Source: a virus
Reading direction: 5' to 3' (one strand)
Length of the DNA stretch: 24,645 bases
IMG/VR virus record: IMGVR_UViG_3300042868_003621
Location: 1 to 24,645 of that record
Shown here: positions 13,183 through 19,419 of the stretch, in pieces
Layout of the letters: each line of letters begins with the position of its first letter
Position numbering within the stretch: the stretch's first letter is position 1
Program-made: the position numbers and the translations under genes
The notes under the pieces: model-generated
What the model was told of the DNA's origin: nothing
Database searches by the model: none
The model's input: only the letters and a program-made list of their open reading frames with translations

Positions 13183-13536
13183 ATGAACAGAACATATTGG
13201 ACAGGCCAAGGCCGCTACCAAGCGCAGGCCGACGCGTTAGAGAAGCTTCTGCCCATCGTGGGCGAGGTGGAGGACGGCAAGGGCGCCAACAAGCACCTAG
13301 AGGCATTCAGGCGCGCAGTTAACTGCTACTATGACCTGTACAACAACGGCCTGTGCAACAGGGCACGTGAGTTCAGCACAGTGTTCAAAATTACAGGCGT
13401 GGCCAAAGAGATTAAAGCACGTCGGTGGATGGACAGCATGCTATCGATGGACACACAAGAGCGCATCGAGGACAAGATGGGCCTGTTTATACTGGCCGCG
13501 TTTCAAGAGCAATTTGCAGAGGAGACAACAGCATGA
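13183..13536 (+). CDS. Hypothetical 117-aa helical protein
   Basis: Mostly helical and soluble. Visible stretches are YQAQADALEKLLPIVGEVED, HLEAFRRAVNCYYDLYNNGL, and EFSTVFKITGVAKEIK, followed by an amphipathic C-terminal helix (LFILAAFQEQFAEE). The pattern resembles small conserved phage proteins without assigned role. It follows leader 7 and AGGAGCAAACC and ends in an ATGA overlap with the next gene. No catalytic residues stand out. Confidence 0.7.
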   Translation: MNRTYWTGQGRYQAQADALEKLLPIVGEVEDGKGANKHLEAFRRAVNCYYDLYNNGLCNRAREFSTVFKITGVAKEIKARRWMDSMLSMDTQERIEDKMGLFILAAFQEQFAEETTA

Positions 13537-13775
13537 GCACGACCAAAGAAAATGTTGTGGTGTGGTTTGGCATGATGACACATGGCCAGTTTGGCGTGAC
13601 AGAGCACGACATTGAGCCCATGGTGATCATTCATTCAATCGACAACAAGGCCATCATGGACCCCGACGAGATCGAGGACTACATGGCCCTGCGCCATTAC
13701 GACAGTTATTTAATCCCGTCCCAGTTTGTGGGGTACGTCACATATTCGTCAGACTACATAAGGAACCTACCATGA
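13533..13775 (+). CDS. Hypothetical 80-aa protein
   Basis: The start is the ATG that overlaps the previous stop; a longer in-frame reading from 13425 is only open reading in the preceding gene. The product has a beta-rich N-terminus (NVVVWFGMMTHGQFGVTEHD), an acidic middle (DPDEIEDYMALRHYD) and a short beta end (VGYVTYSSDYIR). It is probably a small beta-domain protein. No family is recognised. AGGAGAC lies ahead of the start, and it ends by ATGA overlap with the next gene. Confidence 0.7.
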   Translation: MSTTKENVVVWFGMMTHGQFGVTEHDIEPMVIIHSIDNKAIMDPDEIEDYMALRHYDSYLIPSQFVGYVTYSSDYIRNLP

Positions 13776-14101
13776 TTAAAGTAGATAAATACAACGTGCG
13801 CATTGTGCGCGCAGGCGACCGGTACGGCCGCGATTTTTGCCTGACCCACGACAAAGAGGACCAACCATTGGTCGAGTTCTATGACAGCCGGTACCCTCAC
13901 ACCGAGTACGGCCAGTTTGTCAGCCGGTACTACGTGGCAACGATCCTAGGCACCGACCGGTGGGGCAGTGGCGAAGGCGCCCTGATCCTAGACGGTGGCA
14001 ATCGCGCCCAATGGACGGTCAGCGAAGAGGACATGAAAACAGTTCGCAATTATTTAAAAGAGGAGACGAGCGATGCAAATCATTCATATTACGGGGCCTG
14101 A
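13772..14101 (+). CDS. Conserved phage protein of unknown function (109 aa)
   Basis: Recognisable elements are VEFYDSRYPHTEYGQFVSRY, followed by YVATILG, ALILDGGN and the ending WTVSEEDMKTVRNYL. The GQFVSRYYV and WTVS...M..V..YL pattern recurs in short phage proteins of unknown function, which I recall only in general terms. The predicted fold is beta-rich with a C-terminal helix. It starts by ATGA overlap and overlaps the next gene by 29 nt, longer than usual here. The next gene's AGGAGACG site lies inside it. Confidence 0.7.
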   Translation: MIKVDKYNVRIVRAGDRYGRDFCLTHDKEDQPLVEFYDSRYPHTEYGQFVSRYYVATILGTDRWGSGEGALILDGGNRAQWTVSEEDMKTVRNYLKEETSDANHSYYGA

Positions 14102-14396
14102 AAAGCAGACAGTGGCCTACAAGCATTTGGTCGACCACATGTTGGCCAAGGGTTTCACCATTTCAGTGTTTGATGGTGAGGAGTGGCAGGTTAAGCGATC
14201 GACCGACGCAAAGGCCATCGACGAGGCCATTCTGTCGGTGGAGGAGGCCGAGTTGTCGATTCGCGACAAGGACAACAAGAGCCAAGGGTGGGCGCGAGTG
14301 AGTGCTTACGGGCTTGAGCCGGACGAAACGGTCATGGACAACACCATGACTGACGCAATGAACGAGTGGGACGGTGCGTACGACGCCATGCCCTAA
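14073..14396 (+). CDS. Hypothetical 107-aa protein, last of cassette 7
   Basis: An acidic alpha/beta protein (IIHITGPEKQTVAYKHLVDH, then MLAKGFTISVFDGEEWQVKR, and an IDEAILSVEEAELSIRDKDN helix). The KHLVDHMLAKGFTISVFDGEEW segment looks like a helix-strand-strand unit. The C-terminal part (ETVMDNTMTDAMNEWDGAYD) is strongly acidic. No family is recognised. AGGAGACGAGCG precedes its ATG inside the previous gene. Its TAA is abutted by leader 8. Confidence 0.7.
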   Translation: MQIIHITGPEKQTVAYKHLVDHMLAKGFTISVFDGEEWQVKRSTDAKAIDEAILSVEEAELSIRDKDNKSQGWARVSAYGLEPDETVMDNTMTDAMNEWDGAYDAMP

Positions 14397-14424
14397 TTCA
14401 CCCCCAGTTGACCATATTAGTACA
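14397..14424 (+). promoter_or_regulatory. Cassette leader, copy 8
   Basis: Most diverged copy (CAGTTGACCATATTAGTACA). It starts directly after a TAA stop and lies 40 nt before the ATG at 14437, overlapping the ribosome-site region AAAGGAG. It begins the longest cassette, of ten genes. Confidence 0.75.
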
Positions 14425-14436
14425 AAGGAGCAAACC

Positions 14437-14691
14437 ATGAAAAAGTTACAGAAATTTATCAAAGCAGAGAATGATTGGCGCAAGTTGTTTGGCAACAGCG
14501 AGTTGTCAATTGACACCCCCGAGGGCAGACAGCAGGTGGCAGAGTTGATCGACATTCAACTAAGCCCCGAGAACCTGTACTGTGATGGCGAGATCAGCCA
14601 CACAGAGGCACAGATGAAGTACCGCATGTTATCAGGCGCGGCCAAAGACCTGATGAAGATCGACCCCAACGTAGTTATTTATGAAATCTAA
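14437..14691 (+). CDS. Hypothetical 84-aa helical protein
   Basis: Start at the ATG after AAAGGAGCAAACC; an earlier in-frame ATG would run through the leader. A small helical protein with LQKFIKAENDWRKLFGN, DTPEGRQQVAELIDIQ and a C-terminal HTEAQMKYRMLSGAAKDLMK helix. No motif is recognised. The next gene begins 10 nt beyond its stop and its AAGGAGCAAACC spans the stop codon. Confidence 0.7.
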   Translation: MKKLQKFIKAENDWRKLFGNSELSIDTPEGRQQVAELIDIQLSPENLYCDGEISHTEAQMKYRMLSGAAKDLMKIDPNVVIYEI

Positions 14692-14701
14692 GGAGCAAAC
14701 C

Positions 14702-14968
14702 ATGAACAGCAATGAATTAGCGTCTATCGTGGCCGAGTCAAACGGCCGTTTTGTCAGCGTCGTGTTTATCAAGAAAGACGGCACACAGCGAGCCATGCTC
14801 TGCCGATTGGGTGTTACAAAACACCTAAAAGGTGGCGAGTCAAAGCTGAACGCGGACCAGTACTTAACTGTGTTCGACGTGCAGAAAGAGGCCTACCGAG
14901 CCATCAACCGCGACACAATAGTGTCGGTCAAGTTGGCAGGCACGACATACACACAGGAGGCCACATGA
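14702..14968 (+). CDS. SH3-barrel-like conserved phage protein
   Basis: This 88-aa protein closely resembles a widespread family of short phage and prophage proteins. Shared elements are NGRFVSVVFIKKDGTQRAM, CRLGVTKHLKGGESKL, YLTVFDVQKEAYRAINRDT and IVSVKLAG. The alternating beta pattern is compatible with a small SH3-type barrel that could bind nucleic acid or protein; the activity is unknown. Start after AAGGAGCAAACC. It ends by ATGA overlap with the next gene. The family resemblance is from memory and the fold is inference. Confidence 0.7.
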   Translation: MNSNELASIVAESNGRFVSVVFIKKDGTQRAMLCRLGVTKHLKGGESKLNADQYLTVFDVQKEAYRAINRDTIVSVKLAGTTYTQEAT

Positions 14969-15186
14969 TCGAGTACAAGATTGATAGAACCTGCGACGGC
15001 TACGACGTGTTCTTTGACGGCCGGCCTGTTGGGTGGATGTCATTTGGCGACCTGAGACAGTTACCCGACGACAGGCGCCCTGTGACCATGTTACGCATGG
15101 ACAAGGGCACCAAGTACCATGCCAGTTTATCTGCCGCAAAACAGTACATTGAGACAGTTTACCAACGAGAGGAGCAATCAACATGA
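14965..15186 (+). CDS. Hypothetical 73-aa protein
   Basis: A small alpha/beta protein with a beta-rich start (YKIDRTCDGYDVFFDGRPVG), followed by FGDLRQLPDDRRP and a C-terminal helix (SAAKQYIETVYQREE). No family or catalytic motif is seen. CAGGAGG precedes the ATG, which overlaps the previous stop. It ends by ATGA overlap. Confidence 0.7.
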   Translation: MIEYKIDRTCDGYDVFFDGRPVGWMSFGDLRQLPDDRRPVTMLRMDKGTKYHASLSAAKQYIETVYQREEQST

Positions 15187-15524
15187 CAGTAGTAGCAAAA
15201 CAGCACCAAGACAACCGCGTGGAGGTTTTGGTCGGCAAAGACAACGGGTGGGTGGCAGTGCACCTGTCATTGGGCACACTGTGGGTGGAGGTGTACGACC
15301 ACAACGACAACCCGATCCACATTTACAAAGAAGAATGGCCCGAGGCGCCCAAACGCAAGTTCAAGGTGCGCGCGTCGTACAGTGCCATGTGTGAGGCGGA
15401 GATCGAGGCCAACAGCCTAGACGAGGCCTACGAGTTGGCCAAGAAGTTAGACGGGTCATCATTCGACACACACTGCGACCCCGACGACTGGCACATCGAA
15501 GACGTGTGGGAGGCACAACGATGA
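15183..15524 (+). CDS. Hypothetical 113-aa protein with a DpnD/PcfM-like C-terminal half
   Basis: The N-terminal half is beta-rich (NRVEVLVGKDNGWVAVHLSL, then TLWVEVYDHND). The C-terminal half, KFKVRASYSAMCEAEIEANS then LDEAYELAKKLDG and DWHIEDVWE, has the strand-helix-strand pattern of short DpnD/PcfM-type domains, in which a repeated beta-alpha unit covers about 45 residues. The match is weak and no activity follows from it. AGAGGAG precedes the start and it ends by ATGA overlap with a basic 53-aa ORF. Confidence 0.65.
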   Translation: MTVVAKQHQDNRVEVLVGKDNGWVAVHLSLGTLWVEVYDHNDNPIHIYKEEWPEAPKRKFKVRASYSAMCEAEIEANSLDEAYELAKKLDGSSFDTHCDPDDWHIEDVWEAQR

Positions 15525-15682
15525 AAACCCACATTTTGAAACATGTACGTTCACTTTTCGTACGCGAAATGGTACCTATGAGTACCGCAAGGCACAACAT
15601 GCGCCAGTGGGTCCGCTCGGTGCGTTTGTTGGGTGACAAGCATTTACTGGCCGTCAAAGTGGCCAAGAAGGAGAAACCATGA
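15521..15682 (+). CDS. Small basic protein (53 aa)
   Basis: The ORF opens with an ATGA overlap and closes with an ATGA overlap to the next gene. It is strongly basic (KTHILKHVRSLFVREM, then RHNMRQWVRSVRLLGDKH and KVAKKEKP), so it probably binds nucleic acid or an acidic protein surface; this is inference from charge alone. It has about four Met residues that could act as alternative starts. No family is recognised. The ribosome site is weak (GGAGG upstream in GTGGGAGG). Confidence 0.55.
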   Translation: MKTHILKHVRSLFVREMVPMSTARHNMRQWVRSVRLLGDKHLLAVKVAKKEKP

Positions 15683-15891
15683 TCATTAACGACGTACCGA
15701 CACACTTTACAAATAATCACGCAGTCAGCATGACCCTGCGTGACTACTTTGCGGCGGAGGCCATGAAGCCGTTGACGCAGAGTTTTCTTGACAAAGACAT
15801 GGACATGCTCGACCCCAATGGGTGGATGGATGGCCTTGCTATGGACGCATACTCTATGGCAGACGCAATGATGAAAGCGAGGACAGAATGA
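15679..15891 (+). CDS. Conserved small phage protein (RDYFAA family)
   Basis: This 70-aa protein has VSMTLRDYFAAEAMKPL followed by AMDAYSMADAMMKARTE. The combination T-x-R-D-Y-F-A-A-x-A with a C-terminal A-D-A-M-x-x-A-R helix is frequent in short proteins of many phages and prophages. Its role is unknown. AAGGAGAAACC precedes the start, which overlaps the previous stop, and the end overlaps the next gene by ATGA. Confidence 0.75.
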   Translation: MIINDVPTHFTNNHAVSMTLRDYFAAEAMKPLTQSFLDKDMDMLDPNGWMDGLAMDAYSMADAMMKARTE

Positions 15892-16106
15892 GATCGTTAG
15901 AAGACTACAACATTCGCGACGTGGCCGAGTACCTGCGCGACTGGGGTTACGTGGTGACGGCCCCTGCCGACGCAGGTGACGGCCTGTGGGTGAGCCAAGA
16001 GCAGTTGGCAGACATTGAGCGCCTGCTAATCTGCGGCCAAAAAGAGGCCGCGCAGAACGACATGTTTGACTTATTAGGGAAAACCCTTAATAGGAGTATG
16101 ACATGA
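15888..16106 (+). CDS. Hypothetical 72-aa protein
   Basis: A small acidic helical protein (SLEDYNIRDVAEYLRDWGYV, then WVSQEQLADIERLLICGQKE and AAQNDMFDLLG). The order helix-turn-strand-turn-helix might be a compact alpha/beta unit. No motif is recognised. The start overlaps the previous stop and is weakly supported by GAGGAC; the end overlaps the next gene by ATGA. Confidence 0.65.
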   Translation: MRSLEDYNIRDVAEYLRDWGYVVTAPADAGDGLWVSQEQLADIERLLICGQKEAAQNDMFDLLGKTLNRSMT

Positions 16107-16321
16107 TGAAAGAACCCACACGATTCACACTGGAAGACCAAATCATGGAGTGTTGGGGTGTCGTGGACGACCTAGACATGATCTACAGCACCGAGGCCCT
16201 GTACGAGGACCAAGACCGCATGATGAACGTCCTGCTAGGCATGCAGGAGTTGTACAAGATTCGTTTTGAACGTTTGTTTAACACATTTGAGCATTTAGTC
16301 CATGAAGGGAAGGTCACATGA
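16103..16321 (+). CDS. Hypothetical 72-aa helical protein
   Basis: Helical and acidic (FTLEDQIMECWGVVDDLDMI, then LYEDQDRMMNVLLGMQELYK and FERLFNTFEHLVHEG). Long amphipathic helices suggest a coiled-coil or small helical bundle, like many short phage proteins that count or bind other subunits. No family is recognised. The ribosome site TAGGAG lies 8 nt before the start. Confidence 0.65.
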   Translation: MMKEPTRFTLEDQIMECWGVVDDLDMIYSTEALYEDQDRMMNVLLGMQELYKIRFERLFNTFEHLVHEGKVT

Positions 16322-16473
16322 TACGCATACACGTCGCTTATAACGCTGTGGCAGAGCAGTGGGTGGTTTGGGCAGGGTCAGGCCCACAGTACTTTGGAAA
16401 CTCGCGCCTAGAGGCCATTGAGGCCTTTACGGCCCATTTACCACCCGAAACACCGGTCAGGGTGGTGTACTGA
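16318..16473 (+). CDS. Small hypothetical protein (51 aa)
   Basis: The ORF starts at the ATG of an ATGA overlap and ends at TGA 16471-16473, which overlaps the next ATG. The product is mixed (IRIHVAYNAVAEQWVVWAGS, then RLEAIEAFTAHLPPE and a VRVVY end), compatible with a beta-strand pair, a helix and a final strand. GGGAAGG precedes the start. No family is recognised. ATGA coupling at both ends is the main evidence that it is coding. Confidence 0.6.
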   Translation: MIRIHVAYNAVAEQWVVWAGSGPQYFGNSRLEAIEAFTAHLPPETPVRVVY

Positions 16474-16571
16474 TGGTACTAGCAGGCTTATTTGGCGTAC
16501 TGGCCCTGTGGGCGGCCCAACAACCGCGGTGGGCGGTGGTTTTACTGGCTGTGATCTGTTACTTTGACTAA
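16473..16571 (+). CDS. 32-aa predicted membrane peptide, last gene before element copy 2
   Basis: Starts within the stop of the previous gene (TGATG) and ends at TAA 16569-16571, directly before the inverted-repeat element. Two short hydrophobic stretches (MVLAGLFGVLALWAA and WAVVLLAVICYF) are separated by QQPR, so it could be a helical hairpin in the membrane. No family is recognised. Confidence 0.55.
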   Translation: MVLAGLFGVLALWAAQQPRWAVVLLAVICYFD

Positions 16572-16572
16572 A

Positions 16573-16708
<136 letters not shown>

Positions 16709-16722
16709 GCGAGGACCAAAAC

Positions 16723-16932
16723 ATGGCACGACAAGACATTAAAAAGACCGGATGGCCCGAGGGGTTATTGCAGGACGACGATGGTAGACTGAGCAGGTGG
16801 TTTGCAAGCAGGCCCGACGCGAGGTATGTATTGAAACGAAATTTGGAGAAACAAAATGAAACTGAGAAAAACGAGCGAGGCGTTCCGAGTGGCCAAGAAT
16901 TACCTGAACAAGGGCAATCAGGACAAGACTGA
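16723..16932 (+). CDS. Hypothetical 69-aa protein, first gene right of element copy 2
   Basis: The ATG follows GCGAGGACCAAAAC, a modest ribosome site. The N-terminal part (RQDIKKTGWPEGLLQDDDGR, then LSRWFASRPDARYVLKRN) looks like a small basic protein. The last 25 codons lie inside the next gene in another frame and are low-complexity Glu/Gln/Gly-rich, so that end may carry little information. The 77-nt overlap is unusual for this genome. No family is recognised. Confidence 0.5.
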   Translation: MARQDIKKTGWPEGLLQDDDGRLSRWFASRPDARYVLKRNLEKQNETEKNERGVPSGQELPEQGQSGQD

Positions 16933-17173
16933 CTATATCTGCGCGGCTATTGGTGACGCAGAGGACGACAAATTAGTGACAATCAAGGCGGCAAATCACG
17001 CAAGGTGGGTAATTGGGTCACGACTGAGAGACAACGCGACGGTCACGAGTTGGTTAAAAGAGCAAGGGTTTATACCTAGATACCAAAACTCCTACAATAA
17101 CAAGCAGGTACAAGCCTACCGACACCGGTGGCTTGATGCCCTGATTAAAGAGTTTGAAGCAAAGGGAGACTGA
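16856..17173 (+). CDS. Hypothetical 105-aa protein
   Basis: A soluble basic-acidic helical protein. Stretches include KTSEAFRVAKNYLNKGNQDK, YICAAIGDAEDD, HARWVIGSRLRDNATVTSWL and a C-terminal helix RHRWLDALIKEFEAKGD. The SEAFRVAKNYL start and RHRWLDALI end look like small phage proteins of unknown function. The start follows TTGGAGAAACAAA. It ends 1 nt before the next gene's ATG. No catalytic motif is seen. Confidence 0.65.
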   Translation: MKLRKTSEAFRVAKNYLNKGNQDKTDYICAAIGDAEDDKLVTIKAANHARWVIGSRLRDNATVTSWLKEQGFIPRYQNSYNNKQVQAYRHRWLDALIKEFEAKGD

Positions 17174-17174
17174 C

Positions 17175-17582
17175 ATGACAGCAACATACAACCAACCACA
17201 TTGGGAGGTGCGAAACTACCTATACGGGTGGGTGTGCGCAAAGATTGACCAAGGGGTCATAGTACAGAGGTACCCGTTTCAAACCTATGAATGGGCCGTG
17301 CTGTGCAAACAGTCCATGGACCGACACGATGCGTTCTTAAACGAGCGCAGGTGGGGCGGCAGTATGGGTACACTGATAGCAGGCTACCAAGGCCAATTGA
17401 CGTCGTCCTTTAACTTTACAATGACCCACTGGCAGTTAGAAAACAAACCCATCGTGGTGTGGGACCATAACAGGCAGGTGGTCAAGTTTGACATACCGGC
17501 CCTTGTGTGGATATGGTTAAAGACCACGTGGGTACCCAAAGCATACAAGCGCCTCATGTGGGGCGAGAAAGGCAAGCAATGA
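17175..17582 (+). CDS. Hypothetical 135-aa Trp-rich protein
   Basis: The start is the ATG after AAAGGGAGACTGAC; an in-frame ATG 21 nt upstream lies in the previous gene. The protein is unusually rich in Trp (13) and aromatic residues: HWEVRNYLYGWVCAKIDQGV, WAVLCKQSMDRHD, FNFTMTHWQLENKPIVVWDH, and a hydrophobic LVWIWLKTTWVPKAYKRLMW end that might associate with the membrane. I do not recognise a family. It overlaps the following gene by ATGA. Confidence 0.65.
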   Translation: MTATYNQPHWEVRNYLYGWVCAKIDQGVIVQRYPFQTYEWAVLCKQSMDRHDAFLNERRWGGSMGTLIAGYQGQLTSSFNFTMTHWQLENKPIVVWDHNRQVVKFDIPALVWIWLKTTWVPKAYKRLMWGEKGKQ

Positions 17583-17812
17583 AGAGATGGCACGACCTAG
17601 ACAAGGCGATACTAGGGACAACCCTAACGTACCAAAACGGTGAGCGTGTGCCTGTGTTTGTGTACAGCGGTGAGGAAATCGTAAGTGTACTTATGAACCG
17701 CGACGACATGACACGAGACGAGGCACTGGAATTTGTGGACTTCAACATAGAAGGCGCGTATACTGGCAAAGACACCCCACTGCTAATGTGGCCAATAATG
17801 GAGGAACTATGA
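17579..17812 (+). CDS. Conserved small phage protein (77 aa)
   Basis: VFVYSGEEIVSVLMNRDDMT followed by RDEALEFVDFNIEGAYTG and KDTPLLMW matches a pattern often seen in short phage proteins: a Tyr/Val-rich strand, M-x-x-D-x-M-T-x-x-E-A, FNIEGAY-x-G-x-x-TP and a terminal strand. The role is unknown. The ATG overlaps the previous stop (ATGA); a longer ORF from 17507 is only reading within the previous gene. Confidence 0.75.
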   Translation: MKRWHDLDKAILGTTLTYQNGERVPVFVYSGEEIVSVLMNRDDMTRDEALEFVDFNIEGAYTGKDTPLLMWPIMEEL

Positions 17813-18165
17813 TTTATACAGACGAAGACGACGAGTTTAACAGGATCGAACGTGAGTCCAAACTGCGCATGGAGGCCGTCTACCAAGAGGTCCAAAAGAG
17901 CAACAGGGCCATGGAGCGGGAGTACGAGGGTGTACTGTACCGGCCGTGGATGGTGTTCAACGTGGGGTGCATTGAGTGTGGCGTGAGTTCTGCTGTTGTG
18001 GGGTTTTACAGAACACAGGAGGAGGCCGACCAAGTTGCACAGGCGTGTGAAGACGAACTACACTGGCGTGAAGGCGGCCAAAACAGTTTTGAGGTGTTTA
18101 ACCTAGTTACCCCACAGGCCCAAGAGTACAAAGACGTTATTGCCAAGATGAAGGAAACAAAATGA
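17809..18165 (+). CDS. Hypothetical 118-aa protein with a C-x-x-C pair
   Basis: A long charged helix (DDEFNRIERESKLRMEAVYQ onward) leads into a compact domain with GCIECGVSSAVVGFYRTQEE, ADQVAQACEDELHW and FEVFNLVTPQAQEYK. The single C-x2-C plus further Cys and His residues could bind metal, but the set is incomplete. GGAGG precedes the start, which overlaps the previous stop by ATGA, and it ends by ATGA overlap with a 55-aa gene. No family is recognised. Confidence 0.65.
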   Translation: MIYTDEDDEFNRIERESKLRMEAVYQEVQKSNRAMEREYEGVLYRPWMVFNVGCIECGVSSAVVGFYRTQEEADQVAQACEDELHWREGGQNSFEVFNLVTPQAQEYKDVIAKMKETK

Positions 18166-18329
18166 AACTATACGACGTACCGAGAAACAGCACGATCATT
18201 TTACAAAATGGCGAGGAGTTGGAGTTCAAGCACATTGACGGCATGTACTCTTACTGTGTGACCAAAGAGGGCAACGTGGTGCACTTGGCCGCGTGGTCCG
18301 AGGTTAAAGTTAAAGAGCCTGAACAATGA
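18162..18329 (+). CDS. Small hypothetical protein (55 aa) before the sigma factor
   Basis: The ORF opens in an ATGA overlap with the previous gene and ends in one with the sigma factor gene. AAGGAAAC precedes its ATG. The product is a short beta-rich polypeptide (YDVPRNSTIILQNGEELEFK, then MYSYCVTKEGNVVHLAAWSE), looking like a minimal SH3-like or Sm-like beta fold, which is a guess. Translational coupling to the sigma gene may make it part of that expression unit. Confidence 0.6.
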   Translation: MKLYDVPRNSTIILQNGEELEFKHIDGMYSYCVTKEGNVVHLAAWSEVKVKEPEQ

Positions 18330-18850
18330 GACGACAGCTACTGACAGCGCAGGAGGAGATCGACCTACACCACAGGATCGTGCAGGGTGACGAGGAGGCC
18401 CACGAGGCCTTGGTGGAGGCCAACATGGGCCTTGTGGTGTACATTGTGCAGAAGTTGCCGCAGTGGGACATGACGGGGAGCATGACACGAGACGACCTAC
18501 TGCAGGAGGGCTACATTGCCCTGATGAAGGCCGCACACAGGTGGAAGCCGCAGGGAAGGTTTGCAAGCTACGCGCGCACACTGATCAAGAGCCAAGTGCT
18601 CAGAGCCATTGAGAACAAGGCCCTGCTGATCCACGTGCCGGTGGCGGTGCAGGAGGACCTGCGCAAGATCAAGCGGGTGGAGACCGAGTTGGCCCAAGTG
18701 CTCAACAGGGAGCCAACCACCAAAGAGGTGGCCAAGCTGACAGGTTTGTCAGAGCAACGCGTGCGTGATAGACTGGTGGTGAGTCAGAGGCAACCGGTGT
18801 CACTAGACGCGTACAAGAAAGACCAAGTAACGGAAGAAGACTATGATTGA
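18326..18850 (+). CDS. Phage RNA polymerase sigma-70-family factor lacking region 4
   Basis: This 174-aa protein has region 1.2-like sequence at residues 6-40 (LTAQEEIDLHHRIVQGDEEA), region 2 at about 40-100, including DDLLQEGYIALMKAAHRW and GRFASYARTLIKSQVLRAIE, and a region-3-like segment at about 105-155 (VETELAQVLNREPTTKEVAK, then LTGLSEQRVRDRL). There is no region 4 helix-turn-helix for the -35 element; the protein ends with an acidic tail. It should bind host core RNA polymerase and recognise -10 or extended -10 DNA, steering transcription to phage genes, as phage sigma factors such as that of phiEco32 do. The start overlaps the previous stop. It overlaps the next gene by 8 nt. Confidence 0.9.
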   Translation: MRRQLLTAQEEIDLHHRIVQGDEEAHEALVEANMGLVVYIVQKLPQWDMTGSMTRDDLLQEGYIALMKAAHRWKPQGRFASYARTLIKSQVLRAIENKALLIHVPVAVQEDLRKIKRVETELAQVLNREPTTKEVAKLTGLSEQRVRDRLVVSQRQPVSLDAYKKDQVTEEDYD

Positions 18851-19100
18851 CAGAATGATACAACTGGCGGAGGCCTACAAACGGTCGTACGAGTTGGAGA
18901 GGGCAAGGGCCGACCGACTTGTGGACGACGCCATGTTGGGCCGGTACCTGCGGCCCCTGTTCACCCAACAAGGTAACACGTGGACCATCAACACGGCCCT
19001 GACAGGCCCGTCGCTAGACGACGCGATATGGAACCCCGAAGCCCACGATCAACTAGACAGCCTAGCGGCTGAGATGGAGAAAAGGCATGAAACTAATTAA
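18843..19100 (+). CDS. Hypothetical 85-aa protein
   Basis: The ATG lies 8 nt inside the sigma gene's end; GGAAGAAG supplies a weak ribosome site. The product is helical and charged at the start (MIQLAEAYKRSYELERARAD, then RLVDDAMLGRYLRPLF) with a polar middle and a helical DQLDSLAAEMEKRH end. No family is recognised. It overlaps the next gene by 14 nt. Confidence 0.6.
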   Translation: MIDRMIQLAEAYKRSYELERARADRLVDDAMLGRYLRPLFTQQGNTWTINTALTGPSLDDAIWNPEAHDQLDSLAAEMEKRHETN

Positions 19101-19419
19101 AACCCTCATCCTCATTGGGTGCGCCACTTTTGAAGTGAGTGCTCACTCTCAACAGTTAACGATCAACAACCTGCGTGATGCACTGCGGGACCAGTACACA
19201 CCCGAGGCGGTGAGGGCCACTGGGTACATCATGGGAGCCTACGACGCCATGGAGGGGATCACGCACTGCCCCACGGGCATGGCGCCCACGGTGGCGCAGT
19301 TGGTGGCGCGGGTGCGCACTGGACTGGCGCAGTACAAGGGCCCTGACAGGGGAGCCGACCACCTACTGGCGGCCGTGTTCGCGAGCACAGCGCCCTGCGG
19401 CCGCAAGGGGGTGGTATGA
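19087..19419 (+). CDS. Secreted Rap1a/Tai-type protein (putative)
   Basis: This 110-aa protein begins with an export signal (MKLIKTLILIGCATFEVSA; a possible VSA cleavage at 17-19, or a LIGC lipobox at Cys12). The mature part follows the Rap1a/Tai pattern: GYIMGAYDAMEG (46-57), conserved Cys61 in THCPTGMAPTVAQLV, then ADHLLAAVFASTAPC with Cys104. Tai/Rap1a proteins include periplasmic immunity proteins against type VI amidase effectors, and relatives of unknown role occur in phages. A periplasmic disulfide Cys61-Cys104 is plausible. Exclusion of rival phages or protection of the infected cell is speculation. AGAAAAGG precedes the ATG, and the end overlaps the next gene. Confidence 0.65.
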   Translation: MKLIKTLILIGCATFEVSAHSQQLTINNLRDALRDQYTPEAVRATGYIMGAYDAMEGITHCPTGMAPTVAQLVARVRTGLAQYKGPDRGADHLLAAVFASTAPCGRKGVV

